From Chitinophaga pinensis (GTDB lineage Bacteria > Bacteroidota > Bacteroidia > Flavobacteriales_D > Crocinitomicaceae), in NCBI GenBank assembly GCA_943324745.2, contig CALPMT020000004.1, positions 1 through 64,000 on the forward strand: DNA of 64,000 bases. The letters run 5' to 3'. The notes beneath the pieces are model-generated. The model saw nothing but the letters and a program-made list of their open reading frames with translations. It was not told the DNA's origin and made no database searches. Shown in pieces: positions 1-8,048 of this stretch. Position 1 is the first letter of the stretch. Every line of letters starts with the position of its first letter. The position numbers and the translations under genes are program-made.

Positions 1-60
1 AATTAAAGAAATCAGCTGTCCGAAAACGGATTGTCCAAAAAAGTAGCTATTTTTATTCAT
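1..60 (-). CDS. IS4-like transposase, N-terminus only (runs off left edge)
   Basis: Reading leftwards from an ATG at 60, twenty codons stay open to the window edge and give MNKNSYFFGQSVFGQLISLI. This start (GQxVFxQLxxLI) resembles the N-terminus of Bacteroidota IS4-family transposases that carry a DUF4372 domain. Only 20 residues are visible, so the catalytic DDE part cannot be checked and the family call rests on pattern memory. The non-coding DNA to its right, to about 146, would be the end of the element. It could also be a remnant rather than an intact insertion sequence. Confidence 0.5.
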   Translation of the reverse strand, partial: MNKNSYFFGQSVFGQLISLI

Positions 61-146
61 GTAATTTAGTTCGGGAAAACCAAATTACACTAAAGAGGGA
101 AATCCATCAAGGAAATCCCGCTTTTAAAAAGTTTTATCGGACACTA
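1..146 (-). mobile_element. Putative end of an IS4-like insertion sequence
   Basis: The DNA upstream of the partial transposase ends near 137-146. On the minus strand this reads GTGTCCGATAAAAC followed by a T/A-rich run, which looks like the terminal repeat of an insertion sequence. The exact boundary and any target-site duplication cannot be fixed because the other end lies outside the window. From 147 to the next gene at 260 I see nothing else. Confidence 0.35.
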
Positions 147-259
147 GTGGTTTAAAATAGTGAAGCATAAAAAACGTATTTCTACGCAATCTTCTAGAAA
201 AATTAGATTATGATATTCCAATTTCCTAATTTTGTTAGGCATATCGTGAAACAATAACA

Positions 260-1228
260 ATGGAATACTTTCTAGAAAAATACATCAATCCTTTTACAGA
301 TTACGGGTTCAAAAAACTTTTTGGAGAAGAACCTAACAAAGATTTGTTATTGGATTTTTTAAATGAACTATTGAAAGAAGAGCAAGGTCAGATTATTAGT
401 ATTAATTACATTAAGTCTGAACAATTAGGCGACACTTCCATTGATAGAAAGGCCATTTTTGATTTGTATTGTGAGAATGAAAGAGGAGAGAAATTTATTG
501 TTGAACTTCAAAAGACGAAACAAAAATTCTTCAAAGATCGCACGGTCTATTATTCCACCTTTCCTATTCGTGAGCAAGCACAATTGGCCAATTGGGATTT
601 TGAGTTAAAAGCCGTTTACACCATCGCAATTTTAGACTTTGTCTTCGATGAAGATAAGAAAGACATTGATAAATTCAGATACGATGTTAAATTACAAGAC
701 ATCGACACCAATAAGACCTTTTATAATAAATTGACATTCATTTATTTGGAAATGCCAAAATTTAACAAACAAATAGATGAACTTGAAACACGTTTTGATA
801 AATGGTTGTATATCATTAAGAATTTAAGCAAATTAGATCGTATTCCAGACTCCATGCGTGAAGCAATTTTTGAAAAATTATTTAGAACCGCTGAAATCGC
901 AAAATTTACTCCAAAACAAGTTAGATCCTACGAAAATAGTTTGAAATATTTTAGAGACCTTAAAAACTCATTTGATACAGCCGAAGAAGATGGTTTTAAT
1001 AAAGGTGTTGAAAAAGGACTGAAGATAGGGATTGAAGAGGGAATTAAGGAAGGAATTAAAGAGGGAATTAAAGAGGGAATTAAGGAAGGAATTAAGGAAG
1101 GCGTCAAAGAGGGTGAACTAAAAAAAACGAGTGAAATTGTTAAAAATGCACTTCTATTAGGGTTAGAGATAGCAGAAATTTCCAAACTGACTGGTCTTTC
1201 GGAAGATGAGGTTAATCAGATGATTTAG
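260..1228 (+). CDS. Rpn family recombination-promoting nuclease / PD-(D/E)XK transposase-like protein
   Basis: A 322-residue protein of the Rpn (PDDEXK_2) family, predicted DNA endonucleases that promote RecA-independent recombination and are often annotated as transposases. The N-terminus (NPFTDYGFKKLFG) is the family signature. The likely active site is D68 with E82 and Q84 in the VELQK strand, the D-ExQ form of the PD-(D/E)XK fold. The C-terminus holds a charged run of GIKEG repeats and a short helix-turn-helix-like tail (LGLEIAEISKLTGLSEDEV). It stands alone beside an insertion-sequence end, which fits an accessory gene. Family assignment is firm; whether it is active is unknown. Confidence 0.85.
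   Translation: MEYFLEKYINPFTDYGFKKLFGEEPNKDLLLDFLNELLKEEQGQIISINYIKSEQLGDTSIDRKAIFDLYCENERGEKFIVELQKTKQKFFKDRTVYYSTFPIREQAQLANWDFELKAVYTIAILDFVFDEDKKDIDKFRYDVKLQDIDTNKTFYNKLTFIYLEMPKFNKQIDELETRFDKWLYIIKNLSKLDRIPDSMREAIFEKLFRTAEIAKFTPKQVRSYENSLKYFRDLKNSFDTAEEDGFNKGVEKGLKIGIEEGIKEGIKEGIKEGIKEGIKEGVKEGELKKTSEIVKNALLLGLEIAEISKLTGLSEDEVNQMI
1028..1111 (+). repeat. Seven 12-bp tandem repeats inside the Rpn gene
   Basis: Seven consecutive 12-bp units, mostly GGAATTAARGAR, encode G-I-K/E-E repeats in frame. Unit number can change by slippage without breaking the frame, so the linker length may vary between strains. Similar repeats are common in this family. Confidence 0.9.
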
Positions 1229-1248
1229 ATTTTCAATTTAAAAGATAC

Positions 1249-2127
1249 TTAATCCACTAGCGCTATCTCAAACGAAATCACCTTTGTGTCTCCAGCTTCC
1301 AAACGTTGAATGCCTTCTTTTTGTATAAAATCTTGCTTTGTATTCACAGCATCAGAAATGCCCAACCAAGGTTCGATGCATACAAAAGTAGCGTTTGGTT
1401 TAGCCCATAATCCAAGGTATTCGAATTCGGAGATATCCATTTTTAATGCTACAGAATGATTTTTCGATTTTAAGGCAACTACTTTTGACTTCAGGTTCTT
1501 AAAAATAAGCGCGTCTTTTGCGAAAATCTCCGAGTGAAGCGGAAGTGTTTTAGCCTCTTTTAAATAGGAAATCGATTCATTTTCGATGAGTCCATCTTTA
1601 CTAACTAACCAAGTATCATTGGTTTCCGGGACTTCAAATTCGATGTAATAATCTTCGTACTTTTCATGCTCAAAAAATGGACAATTAAATCCTGGATGAC
1701 CTCCAAGGGAGAAGTACATCGGGTTTTTAGTATCGTGATTAATAATGGTATGTTCGACTTTTACCCCATCTTCTTGCAAGATATATCGAATAATAAATTC
1801 ATAGTTAAATGGATAATCCTTCAAGGATTCTTCTGTATATTTTGAACGGAATTCGATGCGATTTTCTCCGATAATATTGCTTTCTAAAGTTGTATTATTT
1901 CGAATAAATCCATGTTTTGGAACAGAATAAGCATTTCCTTCAAAGAAAAACTTACCATCTTTCAAGCATCCAATAATAGGAAATAGCACGGGTGCATGAC
2001 TTCCCCAAATGGAAGGATTTGCTTGCCACATAAACTCTGTGTTAGTTGATTTGGAGAATAAGCTACATAATTCTGCTCCGATTTTGGTGACAGAAATTTT
2101 TAAGGAGGTGTTTTGGATGGTGAGCAT
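1249..2127 (-). CDS. Aldose 1-epimerase family protein
   Basis: A 292-residue cytoplasmic protein of the aldose 1-epimerase (mutarotase) superfamily, LacX/YeaD branch. It probably interconverts alpha and beta anomers of a hexose or hexose phosphate. Landmarks are an early arginine/histidine region (VPKHGFIRNN), the catalytic-type histidine motif SLGGHPGFNCPF, and a C-terminal acidic segment (CIEPWLG) that matches the base glutamate of the family. There is no signal peptide. It is convergent with the Rpn gene and has no obvious operon partner. The exact sugar cannot be told from sequence. Confidence 0.85.
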   Translation of the reverse strand: MLTIQNTSLKISVTKIGAELCSLFSKSTNTEFMWQANPSIWGSHAPVLFPIIGCLKDGKFFFEGNAYSVPKHGFIRNNTTLESNIIGENRIEFRSKYTEESLKDYPFNYEFIIRYILQEDGVKVEHTIINHDTKNPMYFSLGGHPGFNCPFFEHEKYEDYYIEFEVPETNDTWLVSKDGLIENESISYLKEAKTLPLHSEIFAKDALIFKNLKSKVVALKSKNHSVALKMDISEFEYLGLWAKPNATFVCIEPWLGISDAVNTKQDFIQKEGIQRLEAGDTKVISFEIALVD

Positions 2128-2276
2128 GGTTTTACAGAATTTTGTTCGTATAAAAATAAAGAATATACCAAAACTTGTGACTAAAATTGGTATTAGGTAA
2201 TGGTAGATAATTCAAAAAATGATTGTTCCATACTAAATAAATGAGCAGTTTTGTGTAAAATTTATTTCGAACTTAC

Positions 2277-3218
2277 ATGAAACACTTATTTACATTTTAT
2301 ACGTTATTTTTTTCATTATTTACAACTTTGTCCATCCATGCCCAAAACATCACGTTCAAGTCCGACACCTTGTATCCTGAAGGTATTGCATACTACGCAA
2401 AAAAAGATGTGTTTTTTGTGAGTTCGTTGCGTCATGGAAAAATTGGTACCGTTGACCGAAAAGGAAATTATCAAGTATTTGTCGATTCACCGGAGATGAT
2501 TTCAGCGATTGGTATTCGTTTGAACGAGAAAACAAACACCTTGTATGTTTGTACTTCAGATCCTGGTGTTTCAACGAAAACTACTCCGGCAACACAACGA
2601 AAATTTGCAAAATTAATCGCTTATGATGCTGCCACAGGAGCACAAAAGTATGTTGCTGATTTGGGAGCATTGAATGCTGGCGGTTTGAATTTCGCGAATG
2701 ATGTAACATTTGACAATGAAGGGAATGTCTACGTGACCAATAGTTTTTCACCGATCATTTATAAGGTTGATGCCACAGGAACTCCTTCGATTTTCTCAAC
2801 CCATGATGAATGGAAAGGAGATGGATTTAGATTGAACGGGATTGTTTTTCATCCAGATGGTTTTTTAATGGCTGTCTCAAGTCCTGGAATATTGTATAAA
2901 ATTCCAGTTAAGAAACCACAAGATATTAAAAAAGTGAAATGTATATTGTTACTTGGAGCGGATGGACTTATCTATAACCCTACCAACAAAGAATTGGTTG
3001 TTATTTCAAATGTTAGTCAAGAAATTACAAGAATGAGATCTACTGACAATTGGGAAAGTGCACTTCCTTGGGATCGATTTAGAAGTTTAAATACCTTTCC
3101 TACTACTGGAACAATTGTTGGAAGCAGTTATTTTATTTTGAATGCAAAATTAAATGAGTTGTTTGATCCTAAAGCAGCAAAATCTTCCACTTTCATTATT
3201 CAAGAAATTAAGTTTTAG
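2277..3218 (+). CDS. Secreted SMP-30/gluconolactonase-like beta-propeller protein
   Basis: A 313-residue protein with a clear signal peptide (MKHLFTFYTLFFSLF...IHAQ), so it is exported. The mature part has the repeated strand pattern of six-bladed propellers of the SMP-30/NHL type: LYPEGIAYYAKKDVFFVSS near the start and NDVTFDNEGNVYVTNS in the middle. The latter is the blade that carries the metal-binding Asn/Asp in SMP-30 enzymes. Substrate and catalysis cannot be assigned. Its stop codon overlaps the stop of hemD by four bases in a convergent arrangement, so there is no room for a separate terminator. Confidence 0.7.
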   Translation: MKHLFTFYTLFFSLFTTLSIHAQNITFKSDTLYPEGIAYYAKKDVFFVSSLRHGKIGTVDRKGNYQVFVDSPEMISAIGIRLNEKTNTLYVCTSDPGVSTKTTPATQRKFAKLIAYDAATGAQKYVADLGALNAGGLNFANDVTFDNEGNVYVTNSFSPIIYKVDATGTPSIFSTHDEWKGDGFRLNGIVFHPDGFLMAVSSPGILYKIPVKKPQDIKKVKCILLLGADGLIYNPTNKELVVISNVSQEITRMRSTDNWESALPWDRFRSLNTFPTTGTIVGSSYFILNAKLNELFDPKAAKSSTFIIQEIKF

Positions 3219-3883
3219 AAAATAGTAGTCTTTAGCAGTTCGACAAGTTCTTGTTCACTTGCAGTTTTCAATGTTTTCGATACTTCTAGTTGGTTTTCCT
3301 CTAAATACCTTTTCGTAGTTTCTCCCCAAGCAATGATGTTTGATTGTTTAGGAATGGTATTTTCTTTTAAGAATCCTGCAGCATTGGAAGGACTTGTAAA
3401 TACAATACAATCAAACTGTTGCTCAATTTTCTCGAAATTTATTATCGTTTCATACACGATACAATAGGTACTTTTAGAATTATCTACATGAGTTAAAATA
3501 GATTTTTTACTTTCTTTTGCTAATATTATTGTTATAGTTCGTTCACCTAACCAATTAGCTAACTCTTGGGAAACTAGCTCTGGGTTACCCGCATTTTGAC
3601 CAACAAAATTAACTGCGATTCCTTTGGTTTGAAGGTGAATTTTAGTAGATTCTCCTATGCAAGCAATCTCTGTCTTAGTTGAAATTTTCGATTGACTGAG
3701 AAAATAATCTACAGCTCGTTTACTACTAAAAAACAAGACATCAGAAGTTGGTGTTTCTGGAAGATTTACCTGTTTAAATGTCAAAAAAGAGTGATAATGA
3801 ATAGCAATATTCTGAGCTACACAGTAGTCGTATAATACTCCTTGATCGTCTTTAAATTTTGTAATTAAGATTGAACGAATCAC
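3215..3883 (-). CDS. hemD: Uroporphyrinogen-III synthase
   Basis: A 222-residue HemD-type protein that closes and isomerises hydroxymethylbilane to uroporphyrinogen III in haem synthesis. The family is poorly conserved. The call rests on the two-domain alternating pattern, the segments VLFFSSKRAVDYFL and CIVFTSPSNAAGFL (the conserved FTSxxAV region and its repeat in domain two), and its position. Its start overlaps the end of hemC by four bases, which indicates translational coupling in a hemA-hemC-hemD operon. Confidence 0.85.
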   Translation of the reverse strand: MIRSILITKFKDDQGVLYDYCVAQNIAIHYHSFLTFKQVNLPETPTSDVLFFSSKRAVDYFLSQSKISTKTEIACIGESTKIHLQTKGIAVNFVGQNAGNPELVSQELANWLGERTITIILAKESKKSILTHVDNSKSTYCIVYETIINFEKIEQQFDCIVFTSPSNAAGFLKENTIPKQSNIIAWGETTKRYLEENQLEVSKTLKTASEQELVELLKTTIF

Positions 3884-4776
3884 GCTTCTAGACTAGCATT
3901 CTTTAGGTCTACAACTATTTGAGCAACAATCTCCTCTAAATTTTCTGGCTCATAATAATATCCTTTTGCTGCTACGTCGCTCGACGTCGCGTGAGAAACA
4001 AACACTTGTTTTTCATTAGGACAATATACACCTAATGGTAGTTGACATCCGCCATCTAATAGGTTTAGCACTTTTCGTTCAACGCCAATACGTTTAGCAA
4101 CGTCAGTATGATTAAGGTGTTGCATGATTTCTGCCATACGTGTATCGTCCTCTCGAATTTGAAGTCCAAGTACACCTTGTGCTGGAGCAGGAACAAATTC
4201 AGTAGGATTCAATACTTCGACAAAAAACTCAGAAAGGTCTAATTGCAAACGATCAACTCCTGCTTTTGCTAAGACAATCGCATCGTAGTTTCCATCGCGT
4301 AATTTTTGAATACGAGTCGGAACATTTCCGCGTAGATCGCTAATTTTTAAATCATTTCTAAAACGAAGAATTTGAGATTTACGTCGTGCAGAAGAAGTTC
4401 CTATAGAAGCATTTAAAGCTAAATTCCAATCTTGTGTTTTATCTACCTTCGCTCTATTAATCAATAATAAATCCGAAGGATCTTCGCGTTCAGATACTGC
4501 GGCAATTATCAATCCAGCTGGTGGATTTGTTTCTAAATCTTTATGTGAGTGCACTGCCAAATCAATGCTTTTATCTAATAAAGCAACTTCAATTTCTTTG
4601 GTGAAAAATCCTTTTCCTTCCAATTTATCGAAGCTTAGATGTTGGATAGCATCACCTTGGGTAACAATTACCTTGATTTCCACCTCGTGACCGAGATTTT
4701 CCAGTTGACGTTTTACATGATTTGCTTGCCACAATGCCAAGTCGCTTCCTCTGGATCCTATGGTAATCTTTTGCAT
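3880..4776 (-). CDS. hemC: Hydroxymethylbilane synthase (porphobilinogen deaminase)
   Basis: A 298-residue cytoplasmic enzyme that polymerises four porphobilinogens into hydroxymethylbilane. It begins with the family motif IGSRGSDLALWQA and has VHSHKDLET, the arginine-rich GTSSARRKSQ segment and DLRGNVPTR, which bind the substrate carboxylates. The dipyrromethane cofactor cysteine is C244 in the LLDGGCQLPLG motif. Length is normal. It lies four bases downstream of hemA and overlaps hemD, so the three are one transcription unit. Confidence 0.97.
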   Translation of the reverse strand: MQKITIGSRGSDLALWQANHVKRQLENLGHEVEIKVIVTQGDAIQHLSFDKLEGKGFFTKEIEVALLDKSIDLAVHSHKDLETNPPAGLIIAAVSEREDPSDLLLINRAKVDKTQDWNLALNASIGTSSARRKSQILRFRNDLKISDLRGNVPTRIQKLRDGNYDAIVLAKAGVDRLQLDLSEFFVEVLNPTEFVPAPAQGVLGLQIREDDTRMAEIMQHLNHTDVAKRIGVERKVLNLLDGGCQLPLGVYCPNEKQVFVSHATSSDVAAKGYYYEPENLEEIVAQIVVDLKNASLEA

Positions 4777-4780
4777 ATTG

Positions 4781-6007
4781 TTATGATTTAAGCATAATTT
4801 CTTTTGCTAGTTTCATGGGCATACTCATATATTTTTTCTCCATGTAACCAATAATTTTATCTAATACCTCACGCGAACCATCGTCTAAGGTTTGTATTTC
4901 TTTTTTGAAAACTTCGTTGATAGCTGTTGCACGAATGTCTTTCACCATGTTTGGAACTTCTCGCATAGCAATTTCCACTTGACGCATTTTATGTATGTAC
5001 ATAAACGATTCAATGGCTTCGGAAAGTATTTGTTCTACGTGTACAATTTCTTTGGAACGTTCTAATAAATTTCGATCAGATATTTTTTGAAGAAAATCGA
5101 TTGAAATATGCGTTAAATGATTGTTTTTTACAATTTCTGCATCTAAATCGTGTGGAATTGCAATATCTATCACTACTTTTTTTGTTTTTTCTCCTTGAAG
5201 CAAGTGTGTGTAGATTTCTGGAGTAATTATAGGTGCTTCTGAACCTGTACAGGTAATAATAATATCAAATCCTTTGTCAAAAGTGTGTAAGGCATCTAAA
5301 CCATATCCTGTTCCATGTAAATCTTTCGCAAGTAATAAAGCTTTTTCTTCGGTACGATTGAATACGGTGAAATTCTTAAATCCATGTTTCTTTAAAAATT
5401 TCGCCATGTTACTATTAGTCATTCCAGCACCAATCATCAATACACGTGCATCTAAGGAAATGTCCATGTCGCGCAAGGTATGATATGCAAGAGCGACCAC
5501 TGAAACAGGCTTGTTTGCAATACTGGTCTCCGTATATACTCTTTTTGCAGTTTCAACGGTATGACGCATCACCACACGAATAAAATCTGCTGTTAACCCC
5601 ATCTCTTTGGAAGATTCAAAAGCATTACGAACTTGCGTAATAATTTCACGTTCCCCAACAATCATCGAATCAATAGAAGAAGCAACTTGAAGAATGTGTT
5701 CTACTGCATGTACTCCAGAATAACTTTCAACGGCATTTTCGAACACATTAATTTGTGTAGGTTCATAGTGCGTATATAATGTTTGAAAGAAATGTTGAAT
5801 GAAGAGATCGTCTACAATTTTTGTCGTACAGAACAAGAATTCTACCCGATTACAGGTGGAGAGGAACATCAATTCGTCTAATTCCATCGATTGTCTGAAA
5901 GCATTAAGCACCTCTTTTTGCTTGTCTAATTCAATATGAAGCTTTCCTACTTCACTGACATCCATTTTCTTATGGGTAAACGCAAGTATATGAAACTGTT
6001 CTAACAT
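4781..6007 (-). CDS. hemA: Glutamyl-tRNA reductase
   Basis: A 408-residue enzyme that reduces Glu-tRNA to glutamate-1-semialdehyde, the first committed step of C5-pathway haem synthesis. The catalytic cysteine is C52 in FLSTCNRVEF. The Rossmann NADPH site shows as VLMIGAGMTNSNMAKFL, followed by VFNRTEEKA, and a C-terminal dimerisation helix completes the usual three domains. It leads the hemA-hemC-hemD operon. It supplies haem for the oxidase and cytochromes elsewhere in the window. Confidence 0.97.
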   Translation of the reverse strand: MLEQFHILAFTHKKMDVSEVGKLHIELDKQKEVLNAFRQSMELDELMFLSTCNRVEFLFCTTKIVDDLFIQHFFQTLYTHYEPTQINVFENAVESYSGVHAVEHILQVASSIDSMIVGEREIITQVRNAFESSKEMGLTADFIRVVMRHTVETAKRVYTETSIANKPVSVVALAYHTLRDMDISLDARVLMIGAGMTNSNMAKFLKKHGFKNFTVFNRTEEKALLLAKDLHGTGYGLDALHTFDKGFDIIITCTGSEAPIITPEIYTHLLQGEKTKKVVIDIAIPHDLDAEIVKNNHLTHISIDFLQKISDRNLLERSKEIVHVEQILSEAIESFMYIHKMRQVEIAMREVPNMVKDIRATAINEVFKKEIQTLDDGSREVLDKIIGYMEKKYMSMPMKLAKEIMLKS

Positions 6008-6103
6008 CCTCTCTTCTTATTCGTCTACAAAGGTGTGACTTCAGAAGGTTAACTTTGTCATAGAATTGTCAGAAAAGTAATTTAGAATTAGTTTAAATAA
6101 AAA

Positions 6104-6865
6104 CTAACGAATAATAAAACCTAATACATGCTCTATAAAATCTTCTGACTGTTCAGAATGGACCCAATGACCAGCATTCTCTATGGTTTCTAATGTTGCA
6201 TCTGGGAAAATTTCTTCTATTTCTTCCCAGTCTTCGTCTAAAATGTAGTTAGAAAGTGCCCCTCGAATAAACAGAGTAGGTGTCCAAACTTCAATTTTGG
6301 GAATTGGGGCTAAAATTGCATCCATTTCACGTTCTAAAATAGCTACATTCATTCTCCAAGCCATTTTTCCCTTTTCAATCCAATAAAGATTTTTCAACAA
6401 AAATTGTCTTACACCATATGAATCTACAAAGGGTAACATTGCTTTTTCTGCTTCAGAACGTGACGCTATGGTAGATAAATCAAGAGACTTTATTCCCTGA
6501 ATAATTTCATTATGATGCATGGGATATTGCTTGATTCCGATATCAACTACCACCATCTTCTCTAAGCGAGTTGGATATTTTTGAGCATAGTACATAGCAG
6601 TTTTACCACCCATTGAATGACCAATAAGTGTAAATTTATCAATTCCTAAATGGATGATTAACTCTTCCAAATCGTCTGCTAGGTATTCATACGTAAAATC
6701 TTCTGACCAAGGGGAATGTCCATGATTTCGTTGGTCTACCAAAATTACACGGTAATATTCACTCAGTTTTTTAGCATGGGTTTGCCAATTATCAGACGTA
6801 CCAAAAAGGCCGTGTAGTATTACAAGGGGTTTTCCTTCGCCTAATTCTTTAAAATGAAGTAACAT
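6104..6865 (-). CDS. Alpha/beta fold hydrolase, YbfF-like esterase
   Basis: A 253-residue cytoplasmic alpha/beta hydrolase. The oxyanion region is ILHGLFGTSDNW, the nucleophile elbow is GHSMGGKTA, and the catalytic histidine lies in NAGHWVHSEQ, with an acidic residue expected before it. Order and length match the YbfF/acyl-CoA esterase branch, which acts on short acyl esters; the natural substrate is unknown. It is a single gene, with about 100 bases to hemA downstream and the toxin-antitoxin patch upstream. Confidence 0.85.
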   Translation of the reverse strand: MLLHFKELGEGKPLVILHGLFGTSDNWQTHAKKLSEYYRVILVDQRNHGHSPWSEDFTYEYLADDLEELIIHLGIDKFTLIGHSMGGKTAMYYAQKYPTRLEKMVVVDIGIKQYPMHHNEIIQGIKSLDLSTIASRSEAEKAMLPFVDSYGVRQFLLKNLYWIEKGKMAWRMNVAILEREMDAILAPIPKIEVWTPTLFIRGALSNYILDEDWEEIEEIFPDATLETIENAGHWVHSEQSEDFIEHVLGFIIR

Positions 6866-6995
6866 AATTTAGTGATTATTGAATGTAAAGTTACAATTAT
6901 CTCTAAAGTAAAAAATACATCATAATATCGTAAAATTCAATTTTGAAAAACCATGGGTATTTATTTGATTGATTGGAACGCATCAAGAATACTAA

Positions 6996-7214
6996 CACAT
7001 CGAAACCGCTGATCCAATCGAAGCAATCAAGATTAGAATGGAAGAAATGAATCTCAAACAAAAAGATTTAGTTGGTATATTAGGAGGAAAAAGTGCTGTT
7101 TCAGAAGTGCTAAATAGAAAGAAAAAATTGACGGTGGATATGATCCGAGAATTGGAACGTATGCTTCATATTTCAGCAAGTATTTTAATAAAAAATTATC
7201 CTTTGCTAAAATAA
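6996..7214 (+). pseudogene. Decayed HigA-type antitoxin (C-terminal half)
   Basis: An open stretch with no good start, closed upstream by a stop at 6993-6995, encodes DPIEAIKIRMEEMNLKQKDL, then a helix-turn-helix with SAVSEVLNRKKKL and ends IRELERML...NYPLLK. This matches the C-terminal half of HigA/COG5499 antitoxins (DPIEAIKFRMEQMGLTQKDL form). Just upstream, in another frame, LERIK near 6973 may be the broken N-terminal half. No higB toxin lies beside it. The first internal ATG at 7038 could still give a short HTH peptide, but a full antitoxin is not encoded. Confidence 0.7.
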
Positions 7215-7301
7215 TTTCAATTGGTCAACGTCTTATTGACCAATTAGAACATATTGAATAAAAAAAATTTCATCATATCATTTACTATTATGACATTTCA
7301 T

Positions 7302-7325
7302 GAGGCTCACAAGGCCTCTTTTTTG
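7302..7325 (+). terminator. Intrinsic terminator before mntA
   Basis: A short stem GAGGC/GCCTC (7302-7306 and 7314-7318) with a 7-base loop is followed by a T run to 7324. It would end transcription from the decayed higA region and isolate the toxin-antitoxin pair. Confidence 0.6.
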
Positions 7326-7349
7326 TTTTTATAAACTTCAAAAAAGGTT

Positions 7350-7357
7350 TATATTTG
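7350..7357 (+). promoter_or_regulatory. -7 promoter box of the mntA-hepT pair
   Basis: TATATTTG matches the Bacteroidota -7 consensus TAnnTTTG. A TTTG at 7322-7325 could serve as the -33 element, with a slightly long 24-base spacer. Only four bases separate the box from the ATG of mntA, so the transcript would be leaderless or nearly so. Confidence 0.5.
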
Positions 7358-7361
7358 TTTT

Positions 7362-7667
7362 ATGAATCCGCTGCAATTATATAGTACTCAAATCCATGAA
7401 CTTTGTCTCAAACATTCTGTTGGAGAGTTGGCAGTATTTGGTTCCGTACTTACAGATAAATTCAACGCTACAAGTGATATTGATTTGGTGGTTGATTTCA
7501 CACGCATAGAACGAAAAGAATATGCAGGAAACTATTTCAATTTCAAGAAATCCTTGGAAGAATTATTTCAACGAAAAGTAGATTTACTAGAAAAATCAGC
7601 CTTAAAAAATCCATTTTTTTTAGAAGTGCTTCAAAACACTAAAAAAATCATTTATGCTGGATCTTGA
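7362..7667 (+). CDS. mntA: MntA-type minimal nucleotidyltransferase antitoxin
   Basis: A 101-residue minimal nucleotidyltransferase, the antitoxin of type VII MntA/HepT modules. It shows the active-site pattern G27-S28, ten residues, then D39-x-D41 (FGSV...SDIDLVVDF), which binds ATP and Mg. In studied homologues MntA AMPylates a tyrosine of the HepT toxin and so neutralises it. It overlaps the next gene by 14 bases, the usual coupling of the pair. There is no internal Met before the active-site motif, so the start at 7362 must be right. Confidence in the family is high; activity here is untested. Confidence 0.9.
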   Translation: MNPLQLYSTQIHELCLKHSVGELAVFGSVLTDKFNATSDIDLVVDFTRIERKEYAGNYFNFKKSLEELFQRKVDLLEKSALKNPFFLEVLQNTKKIIYAGS

Positions 7668-7992
7668 AATAAAATCTTGGCTTTATGATATATTACATTC
7701 CATTATTGAGATTGAAAGTTATTTTGATGATAACTACACTTTTGAAATGTATGTCAATGACATCAAAACAAAGCGAGCTGTTGAAAGAGATTTAGAAATT
7801 ATCGGCGAAGCAGTAAACAGAATCGTAAAAAAAGAACCTGACTTTTCTCTTTCAGATGCCTATCAAATTATTGGAACGCGCAACAGAATTATTCATGGAT
7901 ATGATGTAATCTCTAATGAATTAATTTGGAGTATACTAGAAGTAAATATTCCTAAATTAAAGAAAGAGGTTTCAGAATTTTTAGGAGAATAA
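7654..7992 (+). CDS. hepT: HepT-type HEPN ribonuclease toxin (DUF86)
   Basis: A 112-residue HEPN-domain protein, the toxin partner of MntA. The RNase motif RX4HXY is intact: R76, H81 and Y83 in GTRNRIIHGYD, where the tyrosine is the residue AMPylated in known pairs. HEPN toxins of this group act as dimers that cleave RNA. The gene starts within the last codons of mntA, ensuring coupled translation. With both genes intact the module should work, in contrast to the broken higA just upstream. Confidence 0.9.
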   Translation: MLDLEIKSWLYDILHSIIEIESYFDDNYTFEMYVNDIKTKRAVERDLEIIGEAVNRIVKKEPDFSLSDAYQIIGTRNRIIHGYDVISNELIWSILEVNIPKLKKEVSEFLGE

Positions 7993-8048
7993 AGAAAGAA
8001 TTAGTCCTCAAGCTGGGGACGAATTAAACGATAATTTCATACATCAAA

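Noticed and set aside
928-1185. Minus-strand open frame rich in Pro-Ser-Leu-Ile repeats
   Set aside because: It is the antisense of the 12-bp tandem repeats in the Rpn gene; low complexity and no start signals.
7219-7245. Hairpin AATTGGTCAA/TTGACCAATT
   Set aside because: The stem is perfect but no T run follows on the plus strand; the clear terminator is at 7302-7325. It may be a remnant of the higA operator, but I cannot support that.
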